From Rhodocyclaceae bacterium (GTDB lineage Bacteria; Pseudomonadota; Gammaproteobacteria; Burkholderiales; Rhodocyclaceae), in contig JADKHX010000021.1 of the NCBI GenBank assembly GCA_016721505.1, forward strand, positions 146,781 through 210,780: a stretch of DNA of 64,000 bases, given 5' to 3'. Each line of letters starts with the position of its first letter. Position 1 is the stretch's first letter. This document shows positions 36,849 to 45,385 of this stretch, piece by piece. The position numbers and the translations under genes are program-made. The notes under the pieces are model-generated. The model searched no databases, had not been told where the DNA came from, and worked only from the letters and a program-made list of their open reading frames with translations.

Positions 36849-36990
36849 TGTTCTTCTATTTGTTCTTAAAATCAGATCAGCGAGCATCGGCTTAGCAGGG
36901 AACAGCGTTGATTGACCGCACCTCCCGACCTATACGCCCGTCGAACCTGCAGCCCTTCCAGCATTATTTTTTTGACAGGGTTTGCCATCA

Positions 36991-38120
36991 TCACTGCTGC
37001 ACGGCGACACGGCCATAGCTCCTTAGATCAATGTAATCATCGAGTGCCCGTCGTGCTGCTGGGTCGAAAAATACAATGGGAATCTTCACTTCCCCAACAG
37101 TTTGACACCAATCGAGTTTATAAGGGTAAGTGCCACTACCGAAACAGAACACGCCGTTTTCGTGAAAGCTGCGCTCGATTAATTTTGCCATTAAGACCTT
37201 GGACGGTGAAAAACGAGAAAATTCTTGATCGTAAGCAGGAAGATAGTAATAGCGGCGTCCCTTGAACAAGAATCCTAAATGTGATGCTATGACGCGGCCG
37301 TCCAGACGCAGTGTCGACATTTCAATTAGACCTACCGGCCCAAGTTCGGCAATCAGTTTGCTGAAGAAACCAGCCCAGTCGGACTGAGTTCCTAACAGGT
37401 GCTTGCTACCGAAGTTCTCGGCGCTTTGGCGGCACAAAACGGCAACCAGTTCATTAAGGTCGGAATGATGATCTGGGCAACAGAACTCCAGTTGGCCCAT
37501 TCGCGCAATCGACGTTCGCATCGCCGAGCGTCGGGAAGGGTGGACTTTTTGCGCTGCGCGAAGAAATCCTCAAAAGACTGTCCTCTACAATCGATTTGGC
37601 TAAGCGTGCGATGCCTTAGCGTCTTTATCTGATCTTTCGGCAAACTCTCCACCAAGGCCAAGTAGGTCAGCGAGCTTTCCGAAAAAGGCCCGAAAAACAG
37701 CACATCACATCGCAAATAAGTCTGCAAGACGTCGGATAGTAGTTTGGGCAACAAGACCTCTCGAATCCCATCTTGGATCGGAAATTCGATGTAGGAAATG
37801 TAGGGTATTCCCAAGGCTTTATATGCCTTGAATGATTTTCCGTCGTGGGCGATAGTGAAACTTATTAGAGGAAATACAGCGACTGGGATCTTTGATGAAT
37901 CTGCATACGCCACGATTACCACCCAACCATTAGGACGGTGGAACTTTATGTAAGCGGCCGTGTAGTCCCACGAGGCGAAAAAGCCAGTGTTTTCTTGGAC
38001 GCTACCAGAGAGTGCGCGCCACCCGTCCTTCAGCGCATCAAACTGCGTGATTGTAGTAATAATACGGAAATCAAGATGCAGGATTGGCGATGTAGTGGCT
38101 GACACGATGGATGTGATCAT
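36991..38120 (-). CDS. GNAT-like (BioF2/FemAB-type) acyltransferase, one frameshift
   Basis: Two overlapping frames (37392-38120 and 36991-37521) join into one 376-residue protein if an A is added at 37500-37501 (GAATGG read as GAAATGG, giving RRLREMGQLEF). The protein has the two-lobe pattern of the acetyltransferase family found in CelD and FemX-like proteins: N-terminal lobe with FFASWDYTAAYIKFH, and C-terminal lobe with SRFSPSKVLMAKLIERSF and GSGTYPYKLDW. Predicted to transfer an acyl or aminoacyl group, substrate unknown. It stands between selD and senB on the minus strand; whether it belongs to the selenium locus is unclear. GC and codon use look like foreign or older DNA relative to its neighbours. 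Confidence 0.75.
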
Positions 38121-38483
38121 TAAGATTGCTCATTTTCTTTTCGTTGAGGTTTGTCCTTGTTGAGCCCCCCCTTACAGAGCAATACGCGAAGGATAGGTAC
38201 TTCAATCATGCGAACCGAAGTATTCCGTGGCCGTGCGGATGGGTCAAGTCAAGTATTTTTACTCGGCTGAAATTGTGAGAGAAGCCGTCGCTCAGAAAGT
38301 CACTATTGGTAAATGCTGCCGCACTGAAAATATTTCTTGGTCATAACATATGATGGCCCGCTTCCGCTGGATAGACAGCAAACCACAAAATAACCTGAAG
38401 GTATTGCTGCGTGGTGGATCTGGTGATGGAATGGCCCGTTCACCGGCCACACGCCGCGATCGTTTTCTCAGGGTAAACGCACC
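38121..38483. other. Gene-free spacer
   Basis: 363 bp between the GNAT-like gene and senB. I find no coding region. It contains the second copy of the 37-base variant repeat at 38420-38456 and otherwise nothing recognisable. Confidence 0.6.
38420..38456 (-). repeat. Variant REP-like element B, copy 2
   Basis: On the minus strand this is CGGCGTGTGGCC, GGTGAACGGGCCATTCCA and TCACCAG, base-for-base the same as 23920-23956. It lies 28 bp beyond the senB stop codon. Confidence 0.8.
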
Positions 38484-39473
38484 TTATGCGAAATGACTCT
38501 TCATATCCTGCAAAAGTTCCGCAACAATATTTCGCAAAGTACTTTGTTCGCGCTCCGGCGCGAACAAGAACGCGCGCTCGGCGCATTGCTTGGATAGTTG
38601 CATCAGAAAATTTCTATCCTCATGGCAGCGTTTCAATAGTTGCGCCAAGGCGGTGACATCGTTCCAATCGAAATAGCCGGCGTAGTCGGCGCCGAGCATG
38701 CCGACATTGCCATCGACGCGTGATGCCAGCACTGGTGTGCCGCTGGTCACTGCTTCGAGCACTACGTGCGCGCCGCCTTCGAGGCGACTGGGTTGCACCA
38801 GCACATGGGCGCGGGCGATGCGCTCGCGCGTGGCGGCGTGCGTCTGCGAGCCCAGCCAGCGATAGTGTGGACATTCGTCTTGCAAGCGTTGCGCCTGCGC
38901 GCCTAGGGCGGGGTCTAGCGGCGCGCCGACGTGATCAAAAAATATTTCTTGGTGCGGCGTTAACAATCGAGCAGCGGCGAAAAATGTTTCTGGCGATTTT
39001 TCTTCACGTAGATGGCCGACCATCAAGGCACGTAAATGATGTGTGGTTTTGACCCGCGCACGACGCGTTGGCGCAGACTGAAAACACACCACCGCTTTAT
39101 GTCGAACCGCAGCGGGCAAAGCCAATCCGCCAAGTTCTTGCAACACGATGATCTGATGCGCTTGCGCTAGCGAGCGCTGCGCAATGGCATCCACAGCGAT
39201 GTCGCGATACAAATCAGTGCCAGTCATGACCAACACCAATGGTCGCGCTGGATAACGTTGCGACCACGCATCGATCGATTCGGCCGATTTTTTGGCGTGC
39301 AGCGCAATCAACAAATTGGCCGGCTCACCATCCCATTTTGGCAACAAACGCACGGTGTATTTCGCGGCGAGCATATTCGTCCAACGTCGCGCGGTTTGCC
39401 AATTGCCATTATTCGCATCGGCCAGCGCAGGCGTGACCAAGCAGACGGTGGGCTTGTATGGCACTTTGGACAT
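38484..39473 (-). CDS. senB: Selenosugar synthase SenB (GT-B glycosyltransferase-like)
   Basis: 329-residue enzyme. In the established selenoneine pathway SenB joins selenophosphate to a UDP-activated N-acetyl sugar and makes a selenosugar. The signature NNGNWQTARRW near the N-terminus, LVMTGTDLYRD, the SENB-type LMVGHLREEKSPETFFAAARL and the C-terminal RLEGGAHVVLEAVTSGTPVLASRVDG of GT4-like transferases are present, with no membrane segment. It is read divergently from senA: the two start codons are 16 bp apart. selD and egtD in the neighbourhood supply its selenium donor and the later acceptor. Confidence 0.92.
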   Translation of the reverse strand: MSKVPYKPTVCLVTPALADANNGNWQTARRWTNMLAAKYTVRLLPKWDGEPANLLIALHAKKSAESIDAWSQRYPARPLVLVMTGTDLYRDIAVDAIAQRSLAQAHQIIVLQELGGLALPAAVRHKAVVCFQSAPTRRARVKTTHHLRALMVGHLREEKSPETFFAAARLLTPHQEIFFDHVGAPLDPALGAQAQRLQDECPHYRWLGSQTHAATRERIARAHVLVQPSRLEGGAHVVLEAVTSGTPVLASRVDGNVGMLGADYAGYFDWNDVTALAQLLKRCHEDRNFLMQLSKQCAERAFLFAPEREQSTLRNIVAELLQDMKSHFA

Positions 39474-39489
39474 GAGGCATTATAGGAAG

Positions 39490-40758
39490 ATGAAAACCGA
39501 ACTCGTTCGCGATACAAGCAACTCAGCCGAAACGCCGGGCGAAAATTCGCGCCACGCGACACCGGCGCAATTGGTCGCGGCGTTTTCTTCTGGCCGTGAT
39601 TGCTTGCTCAAATTATTCGCGGCCTATCGCGACGCGCTTGGCGCTGATATGCGGGTAAATATGTCGCCCGAGTTGAATTTGCCTTTGTGGGAAATGGGAC
39701 ATATCGCGTGGTTCGAGGAATATTGGATCGCGCGCAATCCATTGCGGGCGCAAGGCATCCATGCCGATCATGCAGCGATGGAAAATTTGCGAACCGCGTC
39801 GTGTTTGCCAAACGCCGATGCGCGCTACGATTCGAGCAATGTTGCCCATGCCACACGCTGGCAACTGGTGTTGCCGTCGGCCGACGAGACCCTGGCCTAT
39901 CTCGCCCAAGTGCGCGAACGCACATTGGCATTACTGCATGAGATGGTCATCATGCCAGCGCGCAACAACGACGACGCGCTGTATTTTTTTCGCCTTGCAC
40001 TATTCCATGAAGCGATGCACCGCGAAGCATGGATTTACATGGCGCAGACATTGGGCATTGCATTGGATGACAGCTTAAATCTTTCGCCCATGCGCCCACC
40101 AAATTTGCCAACCGATGATTGCCTGATCGACGCGGGAAGATGGCGACTTGGATCGACCAACACAGGATTTGTTTTCGACAACGAACTGTGCGCACACGAA
40201 GTCGACGTGGCGGCATTTGCGATAGATCGTGCCGCAGTGACATGGCAGCGCTATCTGCCGTTTTTCGAGGCGGGTGGTTATACCAATCCGCAATGGTGGT
40301 CAGGTGAAGGCTGGGAATGGCGGCAACAACAAACCCTGCCCCGCTACCTTCGCCGCAATGGCAGCCAATGGCAGCGCTACACCTTTGGCCAGTGGCTCGA
40401 TTTGGATTTGCATTTACCGGCGATGAATCTCACGCGCCACGAAGCACAAGCTTGGTGTCAATGGGCGGGGCGGCGATTACCGAGCGAAGCCGAATGGGAA
40501 ATGGCCGCATGCACGCGCACTGCGTCAGAATTTTTTTGGGGTGAAGTCTGGGAATGGACCAGCAGCGCGTTTGCGCCCTACGCGGACTTTGCGCCGCATC
40601 CCTATCGTGATTATTCAATGCCATGGTTTGATGGTCGCCCGGTATTACGCGGGGCATCGTTGGCGACGGATTTGGTTATGCGCCATCCACGCTACCGAAA
40701 CTTTTTCCCCGCCGAGCGCAACGATATTTTTAGCGGCTTTCGATCGTGCGCGATTTAG
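39490..40758 (+). CDS. senA: Selenoneine synthase SenA (EgtB-like, DinB + FGE-sulfatase domains)
   Basis: 422-residue non-haem iron enzyme that, by homology, couples hercynine to the selenosugar. The DinB-like half carries the three-His iron site: His71 in MGHIAWFEEYW and His173/His177 in FHEAMHREAW. The FGE-like half includes LGSTNTGFVFDNELCAHEVDV, NLTRHEAQAWCQWAGRRLPSEAEWE and the ending RNDIFSGFRSC. EgtB in ergothioneine synthesis has the same layout; genome context (senB, selD, egtD) favours SenA. I chose the ATG at 39490 with AGGA just before it; an ATG at 39472 overlaps the senB start. No egtC or egtE is present here, so ergothioneine synthesis is not supported. Confidence 0.9.
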   Translation: MKTELVRDTSNSAETPGENSRHATPAQLVAAFSSGRDCLLKLFAAYRDALGADMRVNMSPELNLPLWEMGHIAWFEEYWIARNPLRAQGIHADHAAMENLRTASCLPNADARYDSSNVAHATRWQLVLPSADETLAYLAQVRERTLALLHEMVIMPARNNDDALYFFRLALFHEAMHREAWIYMAQTLGIALDDSLNLSPMRPPNLPTDDCLIDAGRWRLGSTNTGFVFDNELCAHEVDVAAFAIDRAAVTWQRYLPFFEAGGYTNPQWWSGEGWEWRQQQTLPRYLRRNGSQWQRYTFGQWLDLDLHLPAMNLTRHEAQAWCQWAGRRLPSEAEWEMAACTRTASEFFWGEVWEWTSSAFAPYADFAPHPYRDYSMPWFDGRPVLRGASLATDLVMRHPRYRNFFPAERNDIFSGFRSCAI

Positions 40759-40773
40759 TAGCGTTACATTTAA

Positions 40774-40800
40774 ACGGCGTGTGGTCAGCACCAACTGGCG
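40774..40800 (+). repeat. REP-like palindrome, plus orientation
   Basis: ACGGCGTGTGG followed by TCAGCACCAACTGGCG, between the convergent ends of senA (40758) and egtD (40811). Confidence 0.85.
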
Positions 40801-40810
40801 AACACAGGCT

Positions 40811-41824
40811 TCAACCATCCGCCCAGAACACGCCGAACCATTCATCAGCATCGGTCCACTTTGTGATGCGCGTGTAACCGGCGCGGCGTAGTAGCGCGGC
40901 AAAATTATCCGGCGTGTATTTGTAGGAATTCTCGGTGTGAATTCTTTCACCGGCGCGAAATACTCGCACCGATTCCTGCGTCGAATCCTGTGACGAATTA
41001 GCGGCCGCATCGGGCCAACGGACGCTGGCATCGCGCACCGCTTCCAGATGCATTTCAATGCGACTCTCAACTCGATTGAAAAACGCGACATGACGAAAAT
41101 CGGCGACTTCAAAATTCGCGCCGAGTAGTCGATTTGCCACTGTCAACATATTGCGATTAAACGCAGCAGTAACGCCCAGCGCATCGTCATACGCGGGTTC
41201 GAGAATCTCGCTGGGTTTATTCAAATCGACACCGATCAACAGGCCGCCACCTTTGGCGGCGAGGCGCACTTGGCGCAGAAATTTTTCGGCCGCTTGCGGT
41301 GTGAAATTGCCGATACTCGAACCCGGATAAAACACCACGCAGGCGTCGACGTTCGCCTCGTCCGGCAAATTGAATGTGGTCGAAAAATCCATTCCAACGC
41401 CCAACAAATCCAAAGCCGGATGACGGAACTGCAAATAGTCCAAGGCATCGGCAAGATAATCGGCCGAAATATCAATCGCCACATAACGTGTCGGGCGCAA
41501 AGCGTCAAATAGTGAAGCGGCTTTTTCGCAATTGCCGGCGCCTAAATCAACTAGCGTACAGCCCTCCCCGACCGCCGCCGCAATCGCGTTGCGATGCGTG
41601 CGAAATATTGCGGCCTCGGTTCGTGTCGGGTAGTACTCGGACAGGTCGGTAATCGCCGCAAACAGGCGCGAGCCTAGCGCATCATAGAGAAACTTCGGCG
41701 CGATGCTGGGGACGCTAGCGAGCAGACCGGTAGCAAGCTCGATACGAATTGCACGCGCATCTGATTCATGCAAACGCATCAGGCGCGGCGAGCGATGGAT
41801 AGTGGTGCCGGACGATGAACTCAT
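40811..41824 (-). CDS. egtD: Histidine N-alpha-trimethyltransferase EgtD
   Basis: 337-residue SAM-dependent enzyme that trimethylates histidine to hercynine. The substrate and SAM motifs are YYPTRTEAAI, LVDLGAGNCEKA, YVAIDISADYLADAL, the FYPGSSIGNFTP loop and the ending GERIHTENSYKYTPDNFAALL. This hercynine can feed SenA. It converges with senA and is separated from it by the repeat at 40774-40800. Divergent from the transporter operon, 89 bp away, so it may share a regulatory region with the importer. Confidence 0.95.
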   Translation of the reverse strand: MSSSSGTTIHRSPRLMRLHESDARAIRIELATGLLASVPSIAPKFLYDALGSRLFAAITDLSEYYPTRTEAAIFRTHRNAIAAAVGEGCTLVDLGAGNCEKAASLFDALRPTRYVAIDISADYLADALDYLQFRHPALDLLGVGMDFSTTFNLPDEANVDACVVFYPGSSIGNFTPQAAEKFLRQVRLAAKGGGLLIGVDLNKPSEILEPAYDDALGVTAAFNRNMLTVANRLLGANFEVADFRHVAFFNRVESRIEMHLEAVRDASVRWPDAAANSSQDSTQESVRVFRAGERIHTENSYKYTPDNFAALLRRAGYTRITKWTDADEWFGVFWADG

Positions 41825-41913
41825 ATCGATACAATACCTTTGTGTCGTCGTGAAATGCGATTCGAATTCTTCCTTGCTTTACCGCGCACTTTTGTCAAAT
41901 CCTGGAGACTGTC

Positions 41914-42789
41914 ATGTTAAATTTTTCTGCTTCCCGTACCTTTCGTTCCCTGCTGAGCTGCGCCCTGTTGCTGGGCGGCTTGAGCATGAGTTGGCAAGCG
42001 CAAGCCGATGAGGTCTTTCGCGTCACCGCGATACCCGATGAATCACCGACGGAACTGGCGCGCAAGGCCGCACCGCTGGTGAAACATCTTGAACAAAAAT
42101 TAGGTATGAAAGTTGAATTTACCCCAGTGACTGATTATGCCGCTGCGGTTGAGGCGCTAACAAGCAAGAAAATTGATCTGGCCTGGTTCGGCGGATTCAC
42201 TTTCATCCAAGCCAGTAAGCGCTCCGCTGGCAAAGTGCTACCGATAGTCCAGCGCGAAGAAGACGCGCAGTTCAAATCAGTTTTTATCACCGCCGATCCG
42301 GCGATCAAATCACTCGCCGATCTCAAAGGCAAAGACGTGAGTTTTGGTTCGCCCAGTTCGACCAGCGGTCATTTGATGCCGCGCAGTTTTTTGTTGGCAG
42401 CCGGCATCGATCCAGAGAAGGATTTTCGTCGCGTGGCCTTCAGTGGCGCGCATGATGCGACGATTGCTGCCGTGGCCTCAGGCAAAGTGCAAGCCGGTGC
42501 TTTGAACGGCTCGGTGTGGGACAAATTTGTTGCCGAGAAAAAGGTCGACACCGCACAAGTCCGGGTCTTCTTCACCACCCCGCCCTACTTTGATTACAAC
42601 TGGTCGGTGCATGCCGATATGCCGGTGGCACTGCGTGAGAAACTGACCAAAGCGCTGCTAGCGCTTGACCGTGCCACACCAGAAGGCAAAGAGATTCTTG
42701 AGCTGCAACGCGCCACCCGATTCATCCCCACTAAAGTAGAAAATTACCAAGGCATCGAAGCCGCAGCAAAAAGCGCTGGTTTGCTCTAA
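41914..42789 (+). CDS. PhnD-like ABC transporter substrate-binding protein (putative selenate/selenium importer)
   Basis: 291-residue periplasmic protein with signal peptide (cut near QAQA-DEVF). It has the PhnD-type fold, IPDESPTELARKAAPLVKHLEQKLG, LAWFGGFTFIQA, FGSPSSTSGHLMPR and GALNGSVWDKFVAEKKV, which in the phosphonate and phosphite binders contact the oxyanion. A subgroup of PhnD-like proteins found near selD is annotated as putative selenate-binding; the adjacent selenium genes support that here. It is the first gene of a four-gene ABC operon. The ligand (selenate, selenite or an organic selenium form) is inference. Confidence 0.85.
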   Translation: MLNFSASRTFRSLLSCALLLGGLSMSWQAQADEVFRVTAIPDESPTELARKAAPLVKHLEQKLGMKVEFTPVTDYAAAVEALTSKKIDLAWFGGFTFIQASKRSAGKVLPIVQREEDAQFKSVFITADPAIKSLADLKGKDVSFGSPSSTSGHLMPRSFLLAAGIDPEKDFRRVAFSGAHDATIAAVASGKVQAGALNGSVWDKFVAEKKVDTAQVRVFFTTPPYFDYNWSVHADMPVALREKLTKALLALDRATPEGKEILELQRATRFIPTKVENYQGIEAAAKSAGLL

Positions 42790-42800
42790 GCACAGCGCTT

Positions 42801-43622
42801 ATGCGAGTTGAGCTTGAGCAGATTGACGTGCGTCATCTTGCCGCGCGGCCAGGCGCATCGGCCGCGCTCAAGCTCGATCACCTGAGCGTCGCAGCAGGAG
42901 AGCAAGTCGCCATCATCGGGCCATCGGGTGCGGGCAAAACCACGCTATTGGAATTGATCGCCGCTGCGCTCAAACCACGTTTTGGCGAAGTGCAGCTCGA
43001 CGGACAAAATCCGTGGCGGTTGCACGGTGCCGCGCAACAGCGTTTGCGCGGTCATTTATTTCTGGCGCCGCAAACGCCGCCACTGCCACCACGCCAGCGC
43101 GTCGTCACTGCTGTGCTGGCGGGCGCGCTGCCGGGCATGGGGTTGCTAGCTAGCTTGCGTTCGCTGTTTTATCCGCGTGACATTCCTGGCGCCTACACCG
43201 CGCTGGAAGCTTTCGATCTCGGCGAGAAACTGTTTGAACGGGTTGATCGCCTCTCCGGCGGCGAGCGCCAACGCGTCGGCCTCGCGCGCGCCTTGCTTAC
43301 GCCCGCGAGCTTGTGGCTGATTGATGAACCACTCTCCTCGCTCGATCCACATCGTGCGCAACAAGCCTTATCCACCCTGACCGCCGCAGCCAGGCAAAGC
43401 AACATCACTTTGATCGTCACGCTGCATCAAGTCGACGCTGCATTGGCAAATTTCTCACGCATCATTGGCCTGCGTGACGGCGAAATGGCCTTCGACTTGC
43501 CGGTCGCCGAGGTAACGACGGAACGCCTAGCCTGGCTATATGCTCAACGCGAAGAAGCACTTACGGTGGATTCAGAACCTGATGCTCCGCCGCTTCCCGC
43601 AGTTGCTGTCCAGTGTCGATGA
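42801..43622 (+). CDS. ABC transporter ATP-binding protein of the putative selenium importer
   Basis: 273-residue ATPase that powers the importer. Walker A GPSGAGKTT, signature LSGGERQRVGLARAL, Walker B LWLIDEPLSSLD and the H-loop LIVTLHQVD are complete. It starts 11 bp after the binding-protein gene. The downstream permease gene begins after a REP-like copy at 43632-43660, which splits the operon but leaves the genes intact. Confidence 0.93.
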   Translation: MRVELEQIDVRHLAARPGASAALKLDHLSVAAGEQVAIIGPSGAGKTTLLELIAAALKPRFGEVQLDGQNPWRLHGAAQQRLRGHLFLAPQTPPLPPRQRVVTAVLAGALPGMGLLASLRSLFYPRDIPGAYTALEAFDLGEKLFERVDRLSGGERQRVGLARALLTPASLWLIDEPLSSLDPHRAQQALSTLTAAARQSNITLIVTLHQVDAALANFSRIIGLRDGEMAFDLPVAEVTTERLAWLYAQREEALTVDSEPDAPPLPAVAVQCR

Positions 43623-43631
43623 AAACAAATT

Positions 43632-43660
43632 CGCCAGTTGGTGCTGACAACACGCCGTTG
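43632..43660 (-). repeat. REP-like palindrome, minus orientation, inside the ABC operon
   Basis: CGCCAGTTGGTGCTGACA then ACACGCCGTTG. It lies in the 55-bp gap between the ATPase and first permease genes, where it may stabilise or trim the transcript. Confidence 0.85.
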
Positions 43661-43677
43661 CTACTGTCAATTCACCC

Positions 43678-44505
43678 ATGACGACCGCCACACTCCAAAT
43701 CCGTGACCCCGCCTGGCCGTGGCGGCTGACATGGATAGGTGCGAGTTTGTTCCTGTTGTGGCCTTTGCTGGTGACCACCGAGTTTCGTCCGTGGTTATTG
43801 TTTGAAGCGCAGAGCCGAGAACCAACTTGGCGGTTTTTGGCCGCGATGTTGCCGCCAACGACCAACGCAGATTTTCTTTGGCTGGTGCTTCGTGAAGCAT
43901 GGCGCACGGTGGCAATTGCTACAGCCGGAATTGCGCTGGCGCTATTGCTGGCGGTGCCCGCGACGCTGGTATCGGTTCGCGTTTTGTCGATCTCGGCCTT
44001 GTCGGGACGCATGGCGCCGGTGTCGTTCGCGCTGCGTCAGCTGGTGCGCTGGACGCTGATTTTGTTGCGCAGCGTTCCCGAATTAATCTGGGCCTTGGTG
44101 TTTGTCCGCGTGGTTGGACTTGGCCCGACGGCGGGCGTGTTGGCCATCGCGCTAACCTATGGCGGCATGTTGGGAAAGGTCTATGGCGAGATTTTGGAGA
44201 GCGGCGATGCCGCCGTGACGCAGAGCTTGCTGCGCAATGGTTGCAGCCGCCTGCAAGCTTTTTCCTACGGCCTGTTGCCGCAAAATGCCGCTGAACTTAT
44301 TTCCTATACGGTGTATCGCTGGGAGTGCGCCATTCGCTCTTCTGTCGTTCTCGGCTTTGTCGGTGCAGGCGGTCTGGGACAACAACTTGATGGCTCGATG
44401 AAAATGTTTGCCGGCGGCGAGGTCAGCACCATATTGCTAGTCTTTGTCGCGCTGGTAGGCATCGCCGATTTCGTCAGCAGTTGGCTACGTCGCCAACTTG
44501 GATAA
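43678..44505 (+). CDS. PhnE-like ABC transporter permease, first subunit
   Basis: 275-residue inner-membrane permease with about six predicted helices. It carries the PhnE-type core LIWALVFVRVVGLGPTAGVLAIAL and the EAA-like loop GEILESGDAAVTQSLLRNGCSRLQAFSYG, then RSSVVLGFVGAGGLGQQL, which couples to the ATPase. It pairs with the permease at 44512-45342. Confidence 0.9.
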   Translation: MTTATLQIRDPAWPWRLTWIGASLFLLWPLLVTTEFRPWLLFEAQSREPTWRFLAAMLPPTTNADFLWLVLREAWRTVAIATAGIALALLLAVPATLVSVRVLSISALSGRMAPVSFALRQLVRWTLILLRSVPELIWALVFVRVVGLGPTAGVLAIALTYGGMLGKVYGEILESGDAAVTQSLLRNGCSRLQAFSYGLLPQNAAELISYTVYRWECAIRSSVVLGFVGAGGLGQQLDGSMKMFAGGEVSTILLVFVALVGIADFVSSWLRRQLG

Positions 44506-44511
44506 GCGCAT

Positions 44512-45342
44512 ATGACTACTAAGCCTATCGCCGCGAATCAGCCCTATCGCATGCCACCGCCGCTGTTCGATGCGCGCTGCCGCATGTGTTGGTTCGTGCT
44601 GGCATTGCTCAGCTTGGTTGTTGCAAGTTTCGTGACGCTTGAGCTGCAATGGGCGGCATTTTTTTCGCTCGAGGCCATCAACAACATGGGACGATTTCTG
44701 GGCGAATTTTTCCCACCCGATTTATCGACCAACTTTCTGATCAAACTGCTCTACGCCAGTGGCGAAACGCTGGCCATGTCGGCCTTGGGTACTTTGCTCG
44801 CGGCTATTGCCGGGCTTGCGCTGGCGCTCCCCGCGAGCCGTCTGCATGCGGCCGATGCAGCGCGTTTGCGCTCGCCAACGCGACTGCTGCTCAATGCTTT
44901 ACGCTCGATTCCCGAATTGGTCTGGGCGGCTTTGTTGTTAATTTCCGCCGGTCTCGGTCCGTTCGCCGGAACGCTGGCCTTGGCTTGTCATACCAGCGGC
45001 GTGCTTGGTCGGCTATATGCCGAAGCCATTGAAAACGCCGCCCCCGGGCCAGCCTTCGCGCTACGCACACAAGGCGTCGTCGGCGCGCGGGTGTTCCTCT
45101 ACGCCACGCTGCCACAAGTCTTGCCGCAAATCGTTTCTTACACACTCTACCGCTGGGAAAACAATATCCGCGCCGCCGCCGTACTCGGTGTTGTCGGTGC
45201 TGGCGGTCTCGGGCAGTTATTGATGTATCACATGAGCTTATTTCACATGGGCAAGACGGCCAGTGTCCTCGGCGCGATGGTGCTGCTGGTGGTGCTAGTC
45301 GATGCGCTAAGCTACGGCCTGCGGCGCATCATGACGCGCTGA
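44512..45342 (+). CDS. PhnE-like ABC transporter permease, second subunit
   Basis: 276-residue permease with the same plan as its neighbour: ALRSIPELVWAALLLISAGLGPFAGTLAL, an EAA-like loop AEAIENAAPGPAFALRTQGV, and RAAAVLGVVGAGGLGQLLMYH. It starts 6 bp after the first permease, so the transporter probably works as a heterodimer. It ends the operon. Confidence 0.9.
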   Translation: MTTKPIAANQPYRMPPPLFDARCRMCWFVLALLSLVVASFVTLELQWAAFFSLEAINNMGRFLGEFFPPDLSTNFLIKLLYASGETLAMSALGTLLAAIAGLALALPASRLHAADAARLRSPTRLLLNALRSIPELVWAALLLISAGLGPFAGTLALACHTSGVLGRLYAEAIENAAPGPAFALRTQGVVGARVFLYATLPQVLPQIVSYTLYRWENNIRAAAVLGVVGAGGLGQLLMYHMSLFHMGKTASVLGAMVLLVVLVDALSYGLRRIMTR

Positions 45343-45385
45343 AATTCGTCGATAACTTGAGTCAATTTTTTTGGGAAATCACACC

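Noticed and set aside
37149..37165. AACGGCGTGTTC on the minus strand in the GNAT-like gene
   Set aside because: Matches only the left end of the repeat; it codes for an ordinary stretch without palindrome.
39490..40758. SenA gene as the formylglycine-generating enzyme for the sulfatases
   Set aside because: It shares the fold, but the DinB domain and three-His iron site plus sen neighbours identify the EgtB/SenA group.
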